Assembly (NCBI RefSeq): GCF_003427025.1
Contig: NZ_QVAI01000012.1
Coordinates: forward strand, 124,001 to 188,000
Source: Jiangella endophytica
GTDB taxonomy: Bacteria > Actinomycetota > Actinomycetes > Jiangellales > Jiangellaceae
Length of the DNA stretch: 64,000 bases
Direction of reading: 5' to 3'
This document shows positions 1-7,144 of this stretch, piece after piece (within the stretch, counting starts at the first letter, position 1; every line of letters begins with the position of its first letter). Under the pieces are notes generated by a model. The model had not been told where the DNA came from, did not search any database, and worked only from the letters and a program-made list of their open reading frames with translations. Position numbers and translations under genes: made by a program.

Positions 1-10
1 GGGACGCCTG

Positions 11-235
11 ATGAAGATCACGACTCTGAACCCGTCTGAGCTCGGTGTCGGCTTCGCCTATGCGCCTGCCCTCCGTGGCGTCTCCCTGAGCACGTGGGAG
101 TGCATGATCGCGCCCGTCACCGCCCCGCAGACAGGTGAAGTGCGTCCGCAGGCAGGTAACACCGGCGCGCTGACGCACCTCGTCGATGGGGTCAAGCAGG
201 GCGTGCGTGTCCGCACTTGGGGTCCACCGGTCTAG
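11..235 (+). CDS. possible leader ORF upstream of whiB7
   Basis: This is an open frame of 74 codons that ends 25 bases before a strong terminator hairpin in front of whiB7. whiB7 genes of other actinobacteria are known to sit behind a short upstream ORF and an attenuator, so the position fits that arrangement. No ribosome binding site is visible before the ATG, the window starts only 10 bases upstream, and the protein resembles nothing I recognise. A shorter ORF starting inside this frame, or the ATG at 238 whose frame runs through the hairpin, would fit equally well. Confidence 0.25.
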   Translation: MKITTLNPSELGVGFAYAPALRGVSLSTWECMIAPVTAPQTGEVRPQAGNTGALTHLVDGVKQGVRVRTWGPPV

Positions 236-259
236 CCATGACAAGACCGGCGCCTCCGA

Positions 260-296
260 GGCCGCGGACCCCACACCCGGGATCCGCGGCCTTTTT
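260..296 (+). terminator. intrinsic terminator in the whiB7 leader (putative attenuator)
   Basis: A 5' arm at 260-272 pairs with a 3' arm at 279-291; the core GGCCGCGGA/TCCGCGGCC is perfect and is followed by five T at 292-296. A T-tract terminator is uncommon in DNA this GC-rich. It lies between the possible leader ORF and whiB7, 84 bases before the start codon, as expected for transcription attenuation of whiB7, a mechanism known from mycobacteria. The link to attenuation is inference. Confidence 0.75.
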
Positions 297-356
297 GTTT
301 GCCCAAACGGAACTGGGTTTGCCCGAACCGAACAGGGTTTGCCCAAACCGACTCAC
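297..356 (+). repeat. three 20-bp tandem repeats before whiB7
   Basis: Three consecutive 20-bp units start at 297, 317 and 337. Each begins GTTTGCCC followed by AAAC or GAAC; units 1 and 2 differ at few positions and unit 3 diverges after base 14. The unit contains the inverted repeat GTTTG-CC-CAAAC. The block fills the space between the terminator and the whiB7 ribosome binding site. Confidence 0.9.
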
Positions 357-379
357 GAGGAAGGGAGGTGACCGAACTC

Positions 380-655
380 ATGATGCTGACCAGCGTTCTC
401 GACCGGGCCGTAGTGGCCGACGAGTCCATTCCGTGCCGGAAGGACCCGGAGCTGTGGTTCGCCGAGTCGCCGGCTGACGTCGAACACGCCAAGCTGCTGT
501 GCCGCGAGTGCCCCGTCAGGGAGCAGTGCCTCGCCGGTGCGATGGACCGGGCCGAGCCCTGGGGCGTGTGGGGCGGAGAGCTCTTCGTCTCCGGAGCCAT
601 CGTGGCGCGCAAGCGTCCGCGTGGCCGGCCCCGCAAGAACGAGATCGCCGCGTAG
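380..655 (+). CDS. whiB7: WhiB7-type transcriptional regulator
   Basis: This 91-residue protein belongs to the WhiB family of iron-sulfur transcription regulators that bind the housekeeping sigma factor. Four cysteines (C19, C41, C44, C50) give the C-x(n)-C-x2-C-x5-C cluster-binding pattern, followed by the G-V-W-G-G turn at about 62-66. The C-terminal RGRPRK at about 81-86 is an AT-hook, the mark of the WhiB7 subgroup, which turns on intrinsic antibiotic resistance genes after ribosome stress. The start is the first of two adjacent ATGs, chosen because a GGGAGG site lies 12 bases upstream (363-368). The leader carries a terminator hairpin and three tandem repeats, which suggests control by attenuation. 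No resistance gene is adjacent, so the protein would act in trans. Confidence 0.9.
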   Translation: MMLTSVLDRAVVADESIPCRKDPELWFAESPADVEHAKLLCRECPVREQCLAGAMDRAEPWGVWGGELFVSGAIVARKRPRGRPRKNEIAA

Positions 656-834
656 GTGAGACCAGCACCGCACGGCACCCGATCTCGGCACGACCAACGG
701 CAGCTGCCGACGACCGATGACCCCGATGGACGGACCACGACATGACCACGACGCTCCGGCCCGATGCGGCCACACCCGACCACCCGCAGATCACCACCAC
801 CACCAGCGTGAACCGAGACTTCAGGAGCACCGAG

Positions 835-1020
835 ATGCATCTCATGAACGAAGCCCTCGCGCGGGCGCACTGTATGGAGCAGCGCGAACGGGCAATGCAG
901 GAGCAACGAGTACGACGCGTGCTGGCCGCCCGCAGGCTCGACCGGCGGGCCGCCCGGGCGGCGCAGCGAGCCAGGAACCTGGCCGCCGCGGCCATCGCCC
1001 TGCGCAGCCGCACGTACTGA
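835..1020 (+). CDS. small basic hypothetical protein
   Basis: This predicted 61-residue protein is rich in arginine and alanine and looks entirely helical (repeated R-x-x-R-A-A). It has no cysteine cluster, signal or membrane segment. The ATG at 835 was chosen because AGGAG at 823-827 is well spaced; the frame is open further upstream to 742 without a better site. Small proteins of this type are common in actinobacteria near WhiB genes, but I cannot name a family. It could be nucleic-acid binding from its charge; that is only inference. Confidence 0.55.
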   Translation: MHLMNEALARAHCMEQRERAMQEQRVRRVLAARRLDRRAARAAQRARNLAAAAIALRSRTY

Positions 1021-1062
1021 CCGGGTTGAGGCCGGGTCTGTCTGATGACAGGCTGAGGCCTC

Positions 1063-2559
1063 GTGAGCGCCGGTCGTGAACGCGCCGTCCAAGCAGTTGC
1101 CGACACTCTGAGCGACCCCGCGCTGTCCGGGATCGTCGACCTCGTGGCCTGGCCCGAGAACGACGACGGACGGCGCGGGGTCGTCGTCATGAACGCCACC
1201 GGAGCCGCGCGGCTGCACCCGGGCGAGCCGGACGAGGTGCTGTCCGGCCGCAACCCGGTCGCGAACCAGGACCCGATGGCGTTCCTGCCGACGGCGGCCG
1301 AGGCGGCCGACCCGTCACCACCGAACGAGCGCAACGCCTACCCGTACGCGGCCGAGCGGCTGCTGTCGCTGTTCGCCGACCCCGAGCGCTCGCCCGACCT
1401 CGTCGTGCTGCACACGCCCCGGCACTACTTTCCGGAGCACGGCGGCCACCGCGGCGAGCACGGCAGCCTCGACGTCATCCAGTCGCGGGCTCCACTGCTG
1501 CTCAGCGGGCCAGGCGTGACGATCGACGGGCTGGTGGCCGAGCACGCCCGGCTCCGCGACGTCGGGCCGACGCTGGCCTGGCTGGCCGGCGTCGATCCGT
1601 CGCCGGTCCACGGGCGGTTGTCCGACGCCCACGGCGCGCCCCTCGACGGCGTCGTCCTCGACCGGTTCGTCGGCCGTGGCGCCCGCTGGGTGGTCGGCAT
1701 CCTGTGGGACGGCGCGCACTGCGGCGACCTGCTCGAGCAGACCGCGGCGGGCCGGCTGCCGAACGTCGCCCGGCTGCTGGAGCGTGGCGGGGCGCTGACC
1801 GGCGGCGCCGTCGCGGAGTTCCCCAGCCTGACGCTGACGAACCACACGTCGATCCTCACCGGCGCCGCGGTCGGGCGGCACGGTGTGCTCAGCAACCTGT
1901 TCCTCGACCGCTCCACCGGCGAGCGCATCGACGCCAACGACGCCACCACCTGGCACCGCTGGCCCGAGTGGGCCCGCCCCGACGTCCCGACGATCTTCGA
2001 GCAGGTCGCGTGGGCCCGGCCCGATGCCGTCACCGCGTGCGTGAATGAGCCGGCCGACCGCGGCGCCACGCACTCGACGATGCAGCTGATCCGGCAGAGC
2101 GGCATGAACGACGGCTCGGCCGCGCTGGCGCACCTGATGCCCGACGCCGCCGCGTCGCCGTACCTCGGCAACCGCGCGCACCTGGCCGACGACTACTACA
2201 CCTGGGCCACCCGTGCCGACGACGTCGGGCTCATGCAGGTGCTGGGGCTGTGGGAGTCCGCGGCGTCGGCGCCCGCGCTGACGTGGTGGGCCAGCGCCGT
2301 CACGGACGCCGGGCACCACGCGGGCGGCCCGCGCTCGCCGATCGCCCGCGACTCCTTCGCCGACTCCGACCGCCGCCTCGGCGCGTTCCTCGACCGCCTC
2401 GACGCGCTCGGCGTCACCGACGACGTCGTCGTGCTGCTCACCGCCGATCACGGCTTCGAGGGCGCCGACCCCGCGCGCACAGGTGGTTGGGACCAGTCAT
2501 TGCGATCGACCGGCGTCGCGCTCGACGATGTCGGGCCGGGGTTCGTGTACCTCGGCTGA
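1063..2559 (+). CDS. alkaline-phosphatase-superfamily phosphodiesterase (nucleotide pyrophosphatase type)
   Basis: This 498-residue protein falls in the alkaline phosphatase superfamily, closest to type I phosphodiesterase/nucleotide pyrophosphatases, which cleave phosphodiester or pyrophosphate bonds with two metal ions. The second half carries the core: a metal-binding aspartate in GILWDGAH (about 210-217), the FPSLTLTNHTSILTG stretch with the presumed threonine nucleophile (about 251-265), and TADHGFEG (about 466-473) with metal ligands near the C-terminus. The first ~200 residues look like a partial second copy of the fold (DLVVLHTPRHYFPEHGG). There is no obvious signal peptide, so it is probably cytoplasmic. 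The GTG start has only a weak purine tract ahead of it. The substrate cannot be told from sequence. Confidence 0.8.
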   Translation: MSAGRERAVQAVADTLSDPALSGIVDLVAWPENDDGRRGVVVMNATGAARLHPGEPDEVLSGRNPVANQDPMAFLPTAAEAADPSPPNERNAYPYAAERLLSLFADPERSPDLVVLHTPRHYFPEHGGHRGEHGSLDVIQSRAPLLLSGPGVTIDGLVAEHARLRDVGPTLAWLAGVDPSPVHGRLSDAHGAPLDGVVLDRFVGRGARWVVGILWDGAHCGDLLEQTAAGRLPNVARLLERGGALTGGAVAEFPSLTLTNHTSILTGAAVGRHGVLSNLFLDRSTGERIDANDATTWHRWPEWARPDVPTIFEQVAWARPDAVTACVNEPADRGATHSTMQLIRQSGMNDGSAALAHLMPDAAASPYLGNRAHLADDYYTWATRADDVGLMQVLGLWESAASAPALTWWASAVTDAGHHAGGPRSPIARDSFADSDRRLGAFLDRLDALGVTDDVVVLLTADHGFEGADPARTGGWDQSLRSTGVALDDVGPGFVYLG

Positions 2560-2603
2560 ATGGGTGGGTGGATCCGATGACGACGACCATGGGGGAGAGC
2601 CGC

Positions 2604-2768
2604 GTGTCCGAAGCGGTGACGTGTGCACGCTGTGGAACGACCGCGGACGAGCTGCCGCTGACCTGGGTCAGCAGCGTCGAGCGGGGCCGCACCCTCTACT
2701 ACTGCGACCGATGTGCCCGCGACAACCTGCGCTCCATCGAAGCCCGGCTCGACGACGTCTGGTGGTGA
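2604..2768 (+). CDS. small zinc-ribbon-like protein
   Basis: This 54-residue protein has two C-x2-C pairs, CARC near residue 7 and CDRC near residue 34, a spacing typical of a structural zinc site. Actinobacteria often encode such small proteins with a W-x-x-S-x-E-x-G-R stretch between the pairs. The GTG at 2604 follows a GGGGGAG ribosome site at 2591-2597; an in-frame ATG at 2577 would add nine residues but lacks such a site. It begins 44 bases after the phosphodiesterase gene and may be cotranscribed with it. The function is unknown. Confidence 0.65.
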   Translation: MSEAVTCARCGTTADELPLTWVSSVERGRTLYYCDRCARDNLRSIEARLDDVWW

Positions 2769-2783
2769 CGCCACCGCCGCGGC

Positions 2784-2939
2784 TCAGTGGGCGGAGTGGC
2801 CGCTCAGCTCTGCGCACAGGGCCCAGACGGCACGCTGGTTCACGGGGTCGAGCGTGGTCACGGGCCAGGCGGCCGGGCGCGCCCGGCCGCTGAAATAGGT
2901 GGCCGTGACGCCGTGCAGCCGCGGGTTCGAGGCGAGCTC
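2784..2939 (-). pseudogene. 3' remnant of a short-chain dehydrogenase gene
   Basis: Read on the minus strand, this stretch encodes about 51 residues that resemble the C-terminal tail of SDR-family oxidoreductases of the retinol dehydrogenase type: A-S-N-P-R-L-H-G-V-T-A-T-Y-F-S-G followed by a D-P-V-N-Q-R-A-V-W-A-L-C-A-E-L tail and a stop. The Rossmann fold and the active site, about 250 residues, are missing. The frame runs on upstream only into DNA that, on the other strand, is the start of a broken TetR gene. The similarity is judged by eye. Confidence 0.55.
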
Positions 2940-2940
2940 G

Positions 2941-3346
2941 ATGCTGGATCTCGCGGCCCGGACGGAGCTGGCCGAGGTGGCCATGGGCCTGCTCGAGCGG
3001 CAGGGGTTCGACGAGACCACCGTCGACGACCTCCGCCCGGCCTGCCGACGAGGACCCGTGGACGTCGCTGCACGTCGTCCTGCGGGCCTGGCAGGACCAG
3101 ATCCACGCGACCGAGCGGTCGTTGGCCGGCCTGCGCCTCATCGAGGCGCACTGGCGGCGGGTCAGCGAGGCGCTGCGCCGTCCCGGCGTCGATCTCGACC
3201 CGTTCGCGGCCGACCTGCTCACCAGCGCCGCCACCGCCGTCCTCGACGCCGTGACGAGCGAGTGGTCCCGCTCGGGCGGCGACACCGACCGCGCGGCGCT
3301 GCTGGACCGCGGCTTCGCGGTGGTGCGGCCGGGAGTCAGCCGCTGA
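2941..3346 (+). pseudogene. broken TetR-family regulator
   Basis: The first 33 codons read as the N-terminal helix of a TetR DNA-binding domain (L-A-E-V-A-M-G-L-L-E-R-Q-G-F-D-E-T-T-V-D-D-L). At about 3037-3041 the reading shifts to another frame, which continues as a TetR ligand domain (P-W-T-S-L-H-V-V-L-R-A-W, then A-D-L-L-T-S-A-A-T-A-V-L-D-A-V) to a stop at 3346. The recognition helix and the linker, about 35-40 residues, are missing at the junction, and the segment after L-I-E-A-H also looks shortened. The gene therefore carries at least one internal deletion with a frameshift. Its 3' end overlaps the convergent ABC1 kinase gene by 11 bases. Confidence 0.7.
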
Positions 3347-4655
3347 AGCCGGGCAGCCAGCGCTCCAGCTCGGTGCGGAACGGGGCCTCGCAGTCCAGCT
3401 GCGAGAGCACGCCGATGCCGCCGATCCAGACCCGGTGGATGAGCAGGTACGACGGCGGCAGGTTCAGCTTGAGCCCGATGGAGTAGCCGGGCCGGCGGGG
3501 GTCGTTGATGCGGGCGAACTGCTCGCGCATCCACGGCCGGTTGAAGTGGAACCACTCGACCCGGGCCGGTTCGAGGAACGGCGCGAGGTAGTCGTAGAGG
3601 TCCTCGGGGTCGAGGTCGATGTGCGACTTGACGAAGCCCTCCTCGCGCAGGCCGTCGAGCATCTCGTCGGCCTCGCCGGCCAGCGCGCGGCGCATGAGCT
3701 GGCCGATGGACGGCGGCAGACCCTCGGGCAGCCGGGCGACGGCGCCGTAGTCGAGCACGCCGAGCCGGCCGTCGGCCGTGACGCGGTAGTTGCCCGGATG
3801 CGGGTCGGCGTGCAGCAGACCGGCCCGGGCCGGTCCGGAGAACAGGAACCGGACGTAGAGCAGCCCGGCGTGGTCGCGCTCTTCCTTGGTGCCGTCGGCG
3901 ATGACCTTCGACAGCGGCACGCCGTCGAGCCACTCGGACACCAGCACGTGCTCGGCGCCCTCGACCAGCCGGGGGACGGCGAACTCGGGGTCGTCGGCGT
4001 AGGCGAGCGCGAAGCCGTCCTGCGCGTCGGCCTCCATGCGGTAGTCGAGCTCCTCGACCATGCGGTCGTGCAGCTCCTCGACCAGCGCCTTCGCGTCCAT
4101 GCCGGGCACCAGCGCGCCGATGGAGCGGCCCAGCCGGGCGACCTGGCGCAGGTCGGAGCGCAGCGCGTCGCCGGCACCCGGGTACTGGATCTTGACCGCG
4201 ACCGTGCGGCCGTCGTGCCAGACCGCCTTGTGCACCTGGCCGATGGAGGCCGACGCGGCGGGTGTGTCGTCGAAGGACCGGAACCGGTCGCGCCAGTCGG
4301 CTCCGAGGTCGGCGGCGAGCACACCGTGCACGGTGGCGGCCTTCATCGGCGGCGCGGACTCCTGCAGCTTCGTGAGCGTGGCGCGGTAGGGCGCGGCCAG
4401 CTCCTCGGGGATGCCGGCCTCGAGCACGGACAGGGTCTGCCCGAACTTCATCGCCCCGCCCTTGAGCTCGCCGAGGACCTTGAAGACATGCTCGGCGGTG
4501 CGCTGCTGCACGTCGGCGCTGACCGACTCGGCCGACGCGCCGCTCAGCCGCTTGCCCAGGCCCAGAGTCGCCCGCCCGGCCAGGCCCAGCGGCAGCGACG
4601 CGAGCTTGAAGGCGCGGTTCACAGCGTTGCGTGGCAGATCGCTCACATCTCCCAT
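3336..4655 (-). CDS. ABC1/UbiB-family atypical kinase
   Basis: This 439-residue protein is an ABC1 (AarF/UbiB/COQ8) family atypical protein kinase-like ATPase. Family marks are the K-x-G-Q motif KFGQTLS (about 91-97), which replaces the usual glycine-rich loop, the AAS-type stretch ASASIGQVHKAVW, the VKIQYPGA lysine motif, and the catalytic/metal motifs LLHADPHPGNYR and LGVLDYGAV. Members act on lipid or isoprenoid quinone metabolism; here the substrate is unknown. The ATG at 4655 is preceded by a GAGG tract and overlaps the 3' end of the ThiF-like gene by 13 bases, so the two are cotranscribed and probably translationally coupled. Length is normal for the family. Confidence 0.85.
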   Translation of the reverse strand: MGDVSDLPRNAVNRAFKLASLPLGLAGRATLGLGKRLSGASAESVSADVQQRTAEHVFKVLGELKGGAMKFGQTLSVLEAGIPEELAAPYRATLTKLQESAPPMKAATVHGVLAADLGADWRDRFRSFDDTPAASASIGQVHKAVWHDGRTVAVKIQYPGAGDALRSDLRQVARLGRSIGALVPGMDAKALVEELHDRMVEELDYRMEADAQDGFALAYADDPEFAVPRLVEGAEHVLVSEWLDGVPLSKVIADGTKEERDHAGLLYVRFLFSGPARAGLLHADPHPGNYRVTADGRLGVLDYGAVARLPEGLPPSIGQLMRRALAGEADEMLDGLREEGFVKSHIDLDPEDLYDYLAPFLEPARVEWFHFNRPWMREQFARINDPRRPGYSIGLKLNLPPSYLLIHRVWIGGIGVLSQLDCEAPFRTELERWLPGFSG

Positions 4656-5689
4656 TGTGCCGCCTCGTCGTCGTGAGCCGCCCAACCGCATCCACAGCGC
4701 GGATGACGTGTCCAACTGCGCCGCCGCGGCAACCCGGACGGCAGCGTCACCTCCATGGTGCCGTCGACCGTGGCCGGAGTGAAGCCGTCCAGGTGAGCCA
4801 GCACCTGCGTGGCGGCCAGCCCTGCGACGACGGCGGACAGCGCGGTGTCGCAGGCCGGCTCCGGTGGCGGCCGGCGCAATGCTTGGTCGAGCACCAGTGG
4901 CCAGTGCGGGTCGCGGCCGGTGCGGTGGAGGTCCTGACAGCGCAGGCACGACGACCGGCCCGGTAGCACCAGCGGCCCGACCACGCCGGTGACCTCGACG
5001 ACCTGCGCGAACAGATGCGGAATGCCCTGCCTGACCAGCTCGGCGGCTTCTTCGCGCCCGGTGCCGCCGGTCGGCGCGAGGACGGCCAGGCCCGGCCCGG
5101 ACGGCCGGCGGCCCGCGGTGGCGACGTGACCGGCGTCGGCCTGGAGGAGCGGGCCGAGCGAGCGCCGCCGGGGTGCGCCGACGGCGTCGGGCGGGTGGCC
5201 GCCGGGGCTGACGTCGGCGGGCCGGACAGGGCCGGCGTCGAGCACCGCGACCGTGCCGACGCCGGCCGCGGCCAGCAGCCGGGCGATCTGCGCGCCCACC
5301 CGCCCGGCGCCGTGCACATCGACCCGCGACCCGGCGCGGGTGGCCAGGGCGGCGTCGCCGCCGTCGGGAGCGCGAGTGAGCAGCGCCGCGCTGGAGCGGT
5401 CGGGCTGCCGCCGCGGGTGGGCCGGGCCGAGGCGGTCGCCGTCGACGACGGCGCCGGCCGAAAGCAGCAGGTCGGTGAGGCAGTCGGCGGCGGACCGGTC
5501 GAGGCCGACCTCGGCGGCCAGCTCGCGCAGCGCCGCCAGGTCGGCCGCGCCGGTCATGGCCTCGACGACGGCTCGCTCGGGCCGGCTCAGCCCACCGACC
5601 ACCAGCCCCAGCCCTGGCGTGGCGCCCACCTGAAGGGTGGACTCGTCACGCCAGGAGCGGCTCAGAGCGGGATGAAGGATGGGACGCAC
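4643..5689 (-). CDS. ThiF/E1-like adenylyltransferase-type protein
   Basis: This 348-residue protein has a central Rossmann fold of the ThiF/MoeB/E1 superfamily (VHGAGRVGAQIARLLAAAG, about 123-141), preceded by a ~115-residue winged-helix-like region seen in cyclodehydratase partner proteins. Two CxxC-like pairs, CLRC about residue 253 and CGC about residue 334, probably bind the structural zinc of the family. E1-like enzymes activate a C-terminal carboxylate by adenylation. There is no YcaO gene or precursor peptide nearby, so a natural-product role is not supported; the gene sits in a common actinobacterial cluster with the ABC1 kinase and the YgjP peptidase. The adenylation motif is weak, so the protein may be a scaffold rather than an enzyme. 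Confidence 0.7.
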   Translation of the reverse strand: MRPILHPALSRSWRDESTLQVGATPGLGLVVGGLSRPERAVVEAMTGAADLAALRELAAEVGLDRSAADCLTDLLLSAGAVVDGDRLGPAHPRRQPDRSSAALLTRAPDGGDAALATRAGSRVDVHGAGRVGAQIARLLAAAGVGTVAVLDAGPVRPADVSPGGHPPDAVGAPRRRSLGPLLQADAGHVATAGRRPSGPGLAVLAPTGGTGREEAAELVRQGIPHLFAQVVEVTGVVGPLVLPGRSSCLRCQDLHRTGRDPHWPLVLDQALRRPPPEPACDTALSAVVAGLAATQVLAHLDGFTPATVDGTMEVTLPSGLPRRRSWTRHPRCGCGWAAHDDEAAQWEM

Positions 5690-5763
5690 AGCGGCATACT
5701 GCCGCGTTCGGCGCCGCCGTGCGTTCCACTATCCACAGGCCCGCGGGAACGGGCGGATCGGCG

Positions 5764-5922
5764 TCAGACGCGGCCGAGGATGCGGTTCAGGTTGGTGGAG
5801 CAGACCGGGCAGGTGGCCTTCGCCATGCGGGTGCCCTTGTCGTTGACGACGATGTCGCCGGTGGCCTCTCGCTTTTCCTTGCACTTCACGCAGTAGAACT
5901 CCCCCGTGTACGTCTCAGCCAT
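5764..5922 (-). CDS. DUF5679 zinc-ribbon protein
   Basis: This 52-residue protein has CVKC near residue 11 and CPVC near residue 40, so it is a one-zinc ribbon of the DUF5679 family, conserved across actinobacteria. The sequence between the pairs (K-R-E-A-T-G-D-I-V-V-N-D-K-G) and the tail T-N-L-N-R-I-L-G match the family as I know it. The ATG at 5922 follows a GGAAGG ribosome site. No function has been established for the family; the fold suggests nucleic-acid or ribosome contact, which is inference. Confidence 0.8.
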   Translation of the reverse strand: MAETYTGEFYCVKCKEKREATGDIVVNDKGTRMAKATCPVCSTNLNRILGRV

Positions 5923-6046
5923 TCGTGGCCTTCCTTTCCTCGTTGCAGGATGTGGAAGCAGCAGGTCAGCCGCGTCCCCCGTGTGGTTGAGCCGACACAT
6001 TACGCCAGCCGGCGGATCCTTCGAGGCAGAAATGACGAGCGATATG

Positions 6047-6134
6047 CGCTCGGCGGGATCTCAGTTCCGCTGACGGTCGCGCGCCTTCCCCGGACGCGCG
6101 GAGATGTCATCGTTTTCCGAGATCCCGCCGAGCG
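6047..6134. repeat. 16-bp perfect inverted repeat with nested hairpin
   Basis: The arms are CGCTCGGCGGGATCTC at 6047-6062 and its exact complement at 6119-6134. The 56-base loop contains a second pairing, CGCGC with GCGCG around 6079-6102, so the whole 88 bases could fold into one long stem. No flanking target duplication is seen. Confidence 0.85.
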
Positions 6135-6254
6135 GGGGTCGGGCGGCTCGTGCGGAGTGTGGTGTGCAAGGGATTCGAGCCGCCGGACATGTCAGTGAAC
6201 GTACGGCGATCCCCGGGTGGCGGCAACGGGAACGGCGGGGGACCGTCCCAAGGC

Positions 6255-6479
6255 TGTGGATAACTCTGTGGACGACTTGTGCAGGACTGCCGGGGTACTT
6301 GTGGACCACCGGTGCGCAGCATGTTGACAACCCGGTGGCTACGCATCGTCAGTGGCGCTGACCTGTGCAAACGCAATCCACCACATGTGTACGAAGAAAG
6401 TAGGGCCCGTGGCGCGCTCAGGAAGCCGATCGAGGCGGGCATTAGTCTCGTAGACCGCATTCTCGACCAGTTATCCACA
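6255..6479. promoter_or_regulatory. cluster of DnaA-box-like nonamers
   Basis: TGTGGATAA at 6255-6263 and TTATCCACA at 6471-6479 are exact DnaA boxes in opposite orientation. TGTGGACGA (6267-6275), TGTGGACCA (6300-6308) and TGTTGACAA (6322-6330) differ from the actinobacterial consensus TTGTCCACA (complement TGTGGACAA) by one or two bases, and CTATCCACA lies further left at 5729-5737. No dnaA, dnaN or gyr gene is adjacent, so this is not evidently oriC. A DnaA-binding cluster is a possibility. Confidence 0.45.
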
Positions 6480-6522
6480 TTGCATCCACGCAATCCCCGG
6501 CTGATGGGTCTACGGTGCAACC

Positions 6523-7092
6523 ATGGAGGCACCGGACGTCGAGATACGGCGCTCGCTGCGCCGCCGGCGCACCGTCACGGCGTTCCGCGAGAACGGCCGC
6601 ATCGTGGTGTGCCTCCCGTCGCGTCTCAGCAAGGCCGAGGAGCGCCGCTGGGTGCAGGTCATGCTCGACCGCCTGGCGGCACAGGAGAAACGCCGCCGGC
6701 CCAGCGACGAAGGGCTGCTGGCGCGGGCCGGTGGGCTGTCGCGCAAGTACCTCGGCGGCCGGGCGACACCCACCAGCGTGCGGTGGAGCTCCACCCAGCG
6801 AGCCCGATGGGGCTCGTGCACTCCCAGCGACGGCTCGATCCGGCTGTCCAGCCGGCTGCAGGGACTGCCCACCTGGGTCATCGACTACGTGCTGGTACAC
6901 GAACTGGCGCACCTGCTGGTCAACGACCACGGCCCGGAGTTCTGGGCGCTGGTCGGCACGTACCCGCGAGCCGAGCGGGCGCGCGGTTTCCTCGACGGCT
7001 ACAGCCACGCGGCCGGCGCGGCCCCCTCCGGCGACGCCGACGAGACCGGCGACGGCGACGAGGACGACGTCGCCGAGGTGGCCGCGACCTGA
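6523..7092 (+). CDS. YgjP-like M48-type metallopeptidase
   Basis: This 189-residue protein matches the YgjP-like (DUF45) metallopeptidase family. The zinc motif is VLVHELAHLLVNDHGPEFW, about residues 125-143: HELAH supplies two histidine ligands and the catalytic glutamate, and the following NDHGPEFW supplies the third histidine. The stretch W-S-S-T-Q-R-A-R-W-G-S-C-T about 87-99 is also typical. The C-terminal ~25 residues are very acidic and low-complexity. There is no signal peptide, so the enzyme is cytoplasmic; its substrate is unknown. Together with the ThiF-like and ABC1 kinase genes it forms a conserved actinobacterial neighbourhood. No ribosome site precedes the ATG. Confidence 0.85.
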   Translation: MEAPDVEIRRSLRRRRTVTAFRENGRIVVCLPSRLSKAEERRWVQVMLDRLAAQEKRRRPSDEGLLARAGGLSRKYLGGRATPTSVRWSSTQRARWGSCTPSDGSIRLSSRLQGLPTWVIDYVLVHELAHLLVNDHGPEFWALVGTYPRAERARGFLDGYSHAAGAAPSGDADETGDGDEDDVAEVAAT

Positions 7093-7144
7093 CTCCGCGC
7101 CCGATTCGGGTGGATTCGTGGCGGATCCTGGGTACCGTCCGGCA

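Larger units (their letters stand above)
5923..6522. other. 600-bp gene-free region with a long hairpin and DnaA-box-like sites
   Basis: No frame here looks coding on either strand. The stretch is visibly richer in A+T than its surroundings, especially 6240-6520. It holds a 16-bp inverted repeat (6047-6134) and several close matches to the DnaA box TTATCCACA. It must also carry the promoters of the DUF5679 gene on its left and the YgjP-like gene on its right, but I could not fix either one. Confidence 0.6.

Noticed and set aside
297-356. A CRISPR-like array before whiB7
   Set aside because: The 20-bp units are directly adjacent without spacers and there are only three.
4643-5689. A thiazole/oxazole-modified peptide cluster around the ThiF-like gene and the SagB-type gene
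   Set aside because: The two genes are 24 kb apart, no YcaO protein or precursor peptide is present, and each sits in another recognisable context.
6061-6330. 89-codon minus-strand frame in the DnaA-box region
   Set aside because: It crosses the long hairpin, has no ribosome site, and its composition (C, R, P, H-rich) is not protein-like for this genome.
5923-6522. A chromosomal origin of replication
   Set aside because: DnaA-box-like sites are present but no dnaA, dnaN, parAB or gyr genes are near, and the neighbours are those of an ordinary housekeeping cluster.
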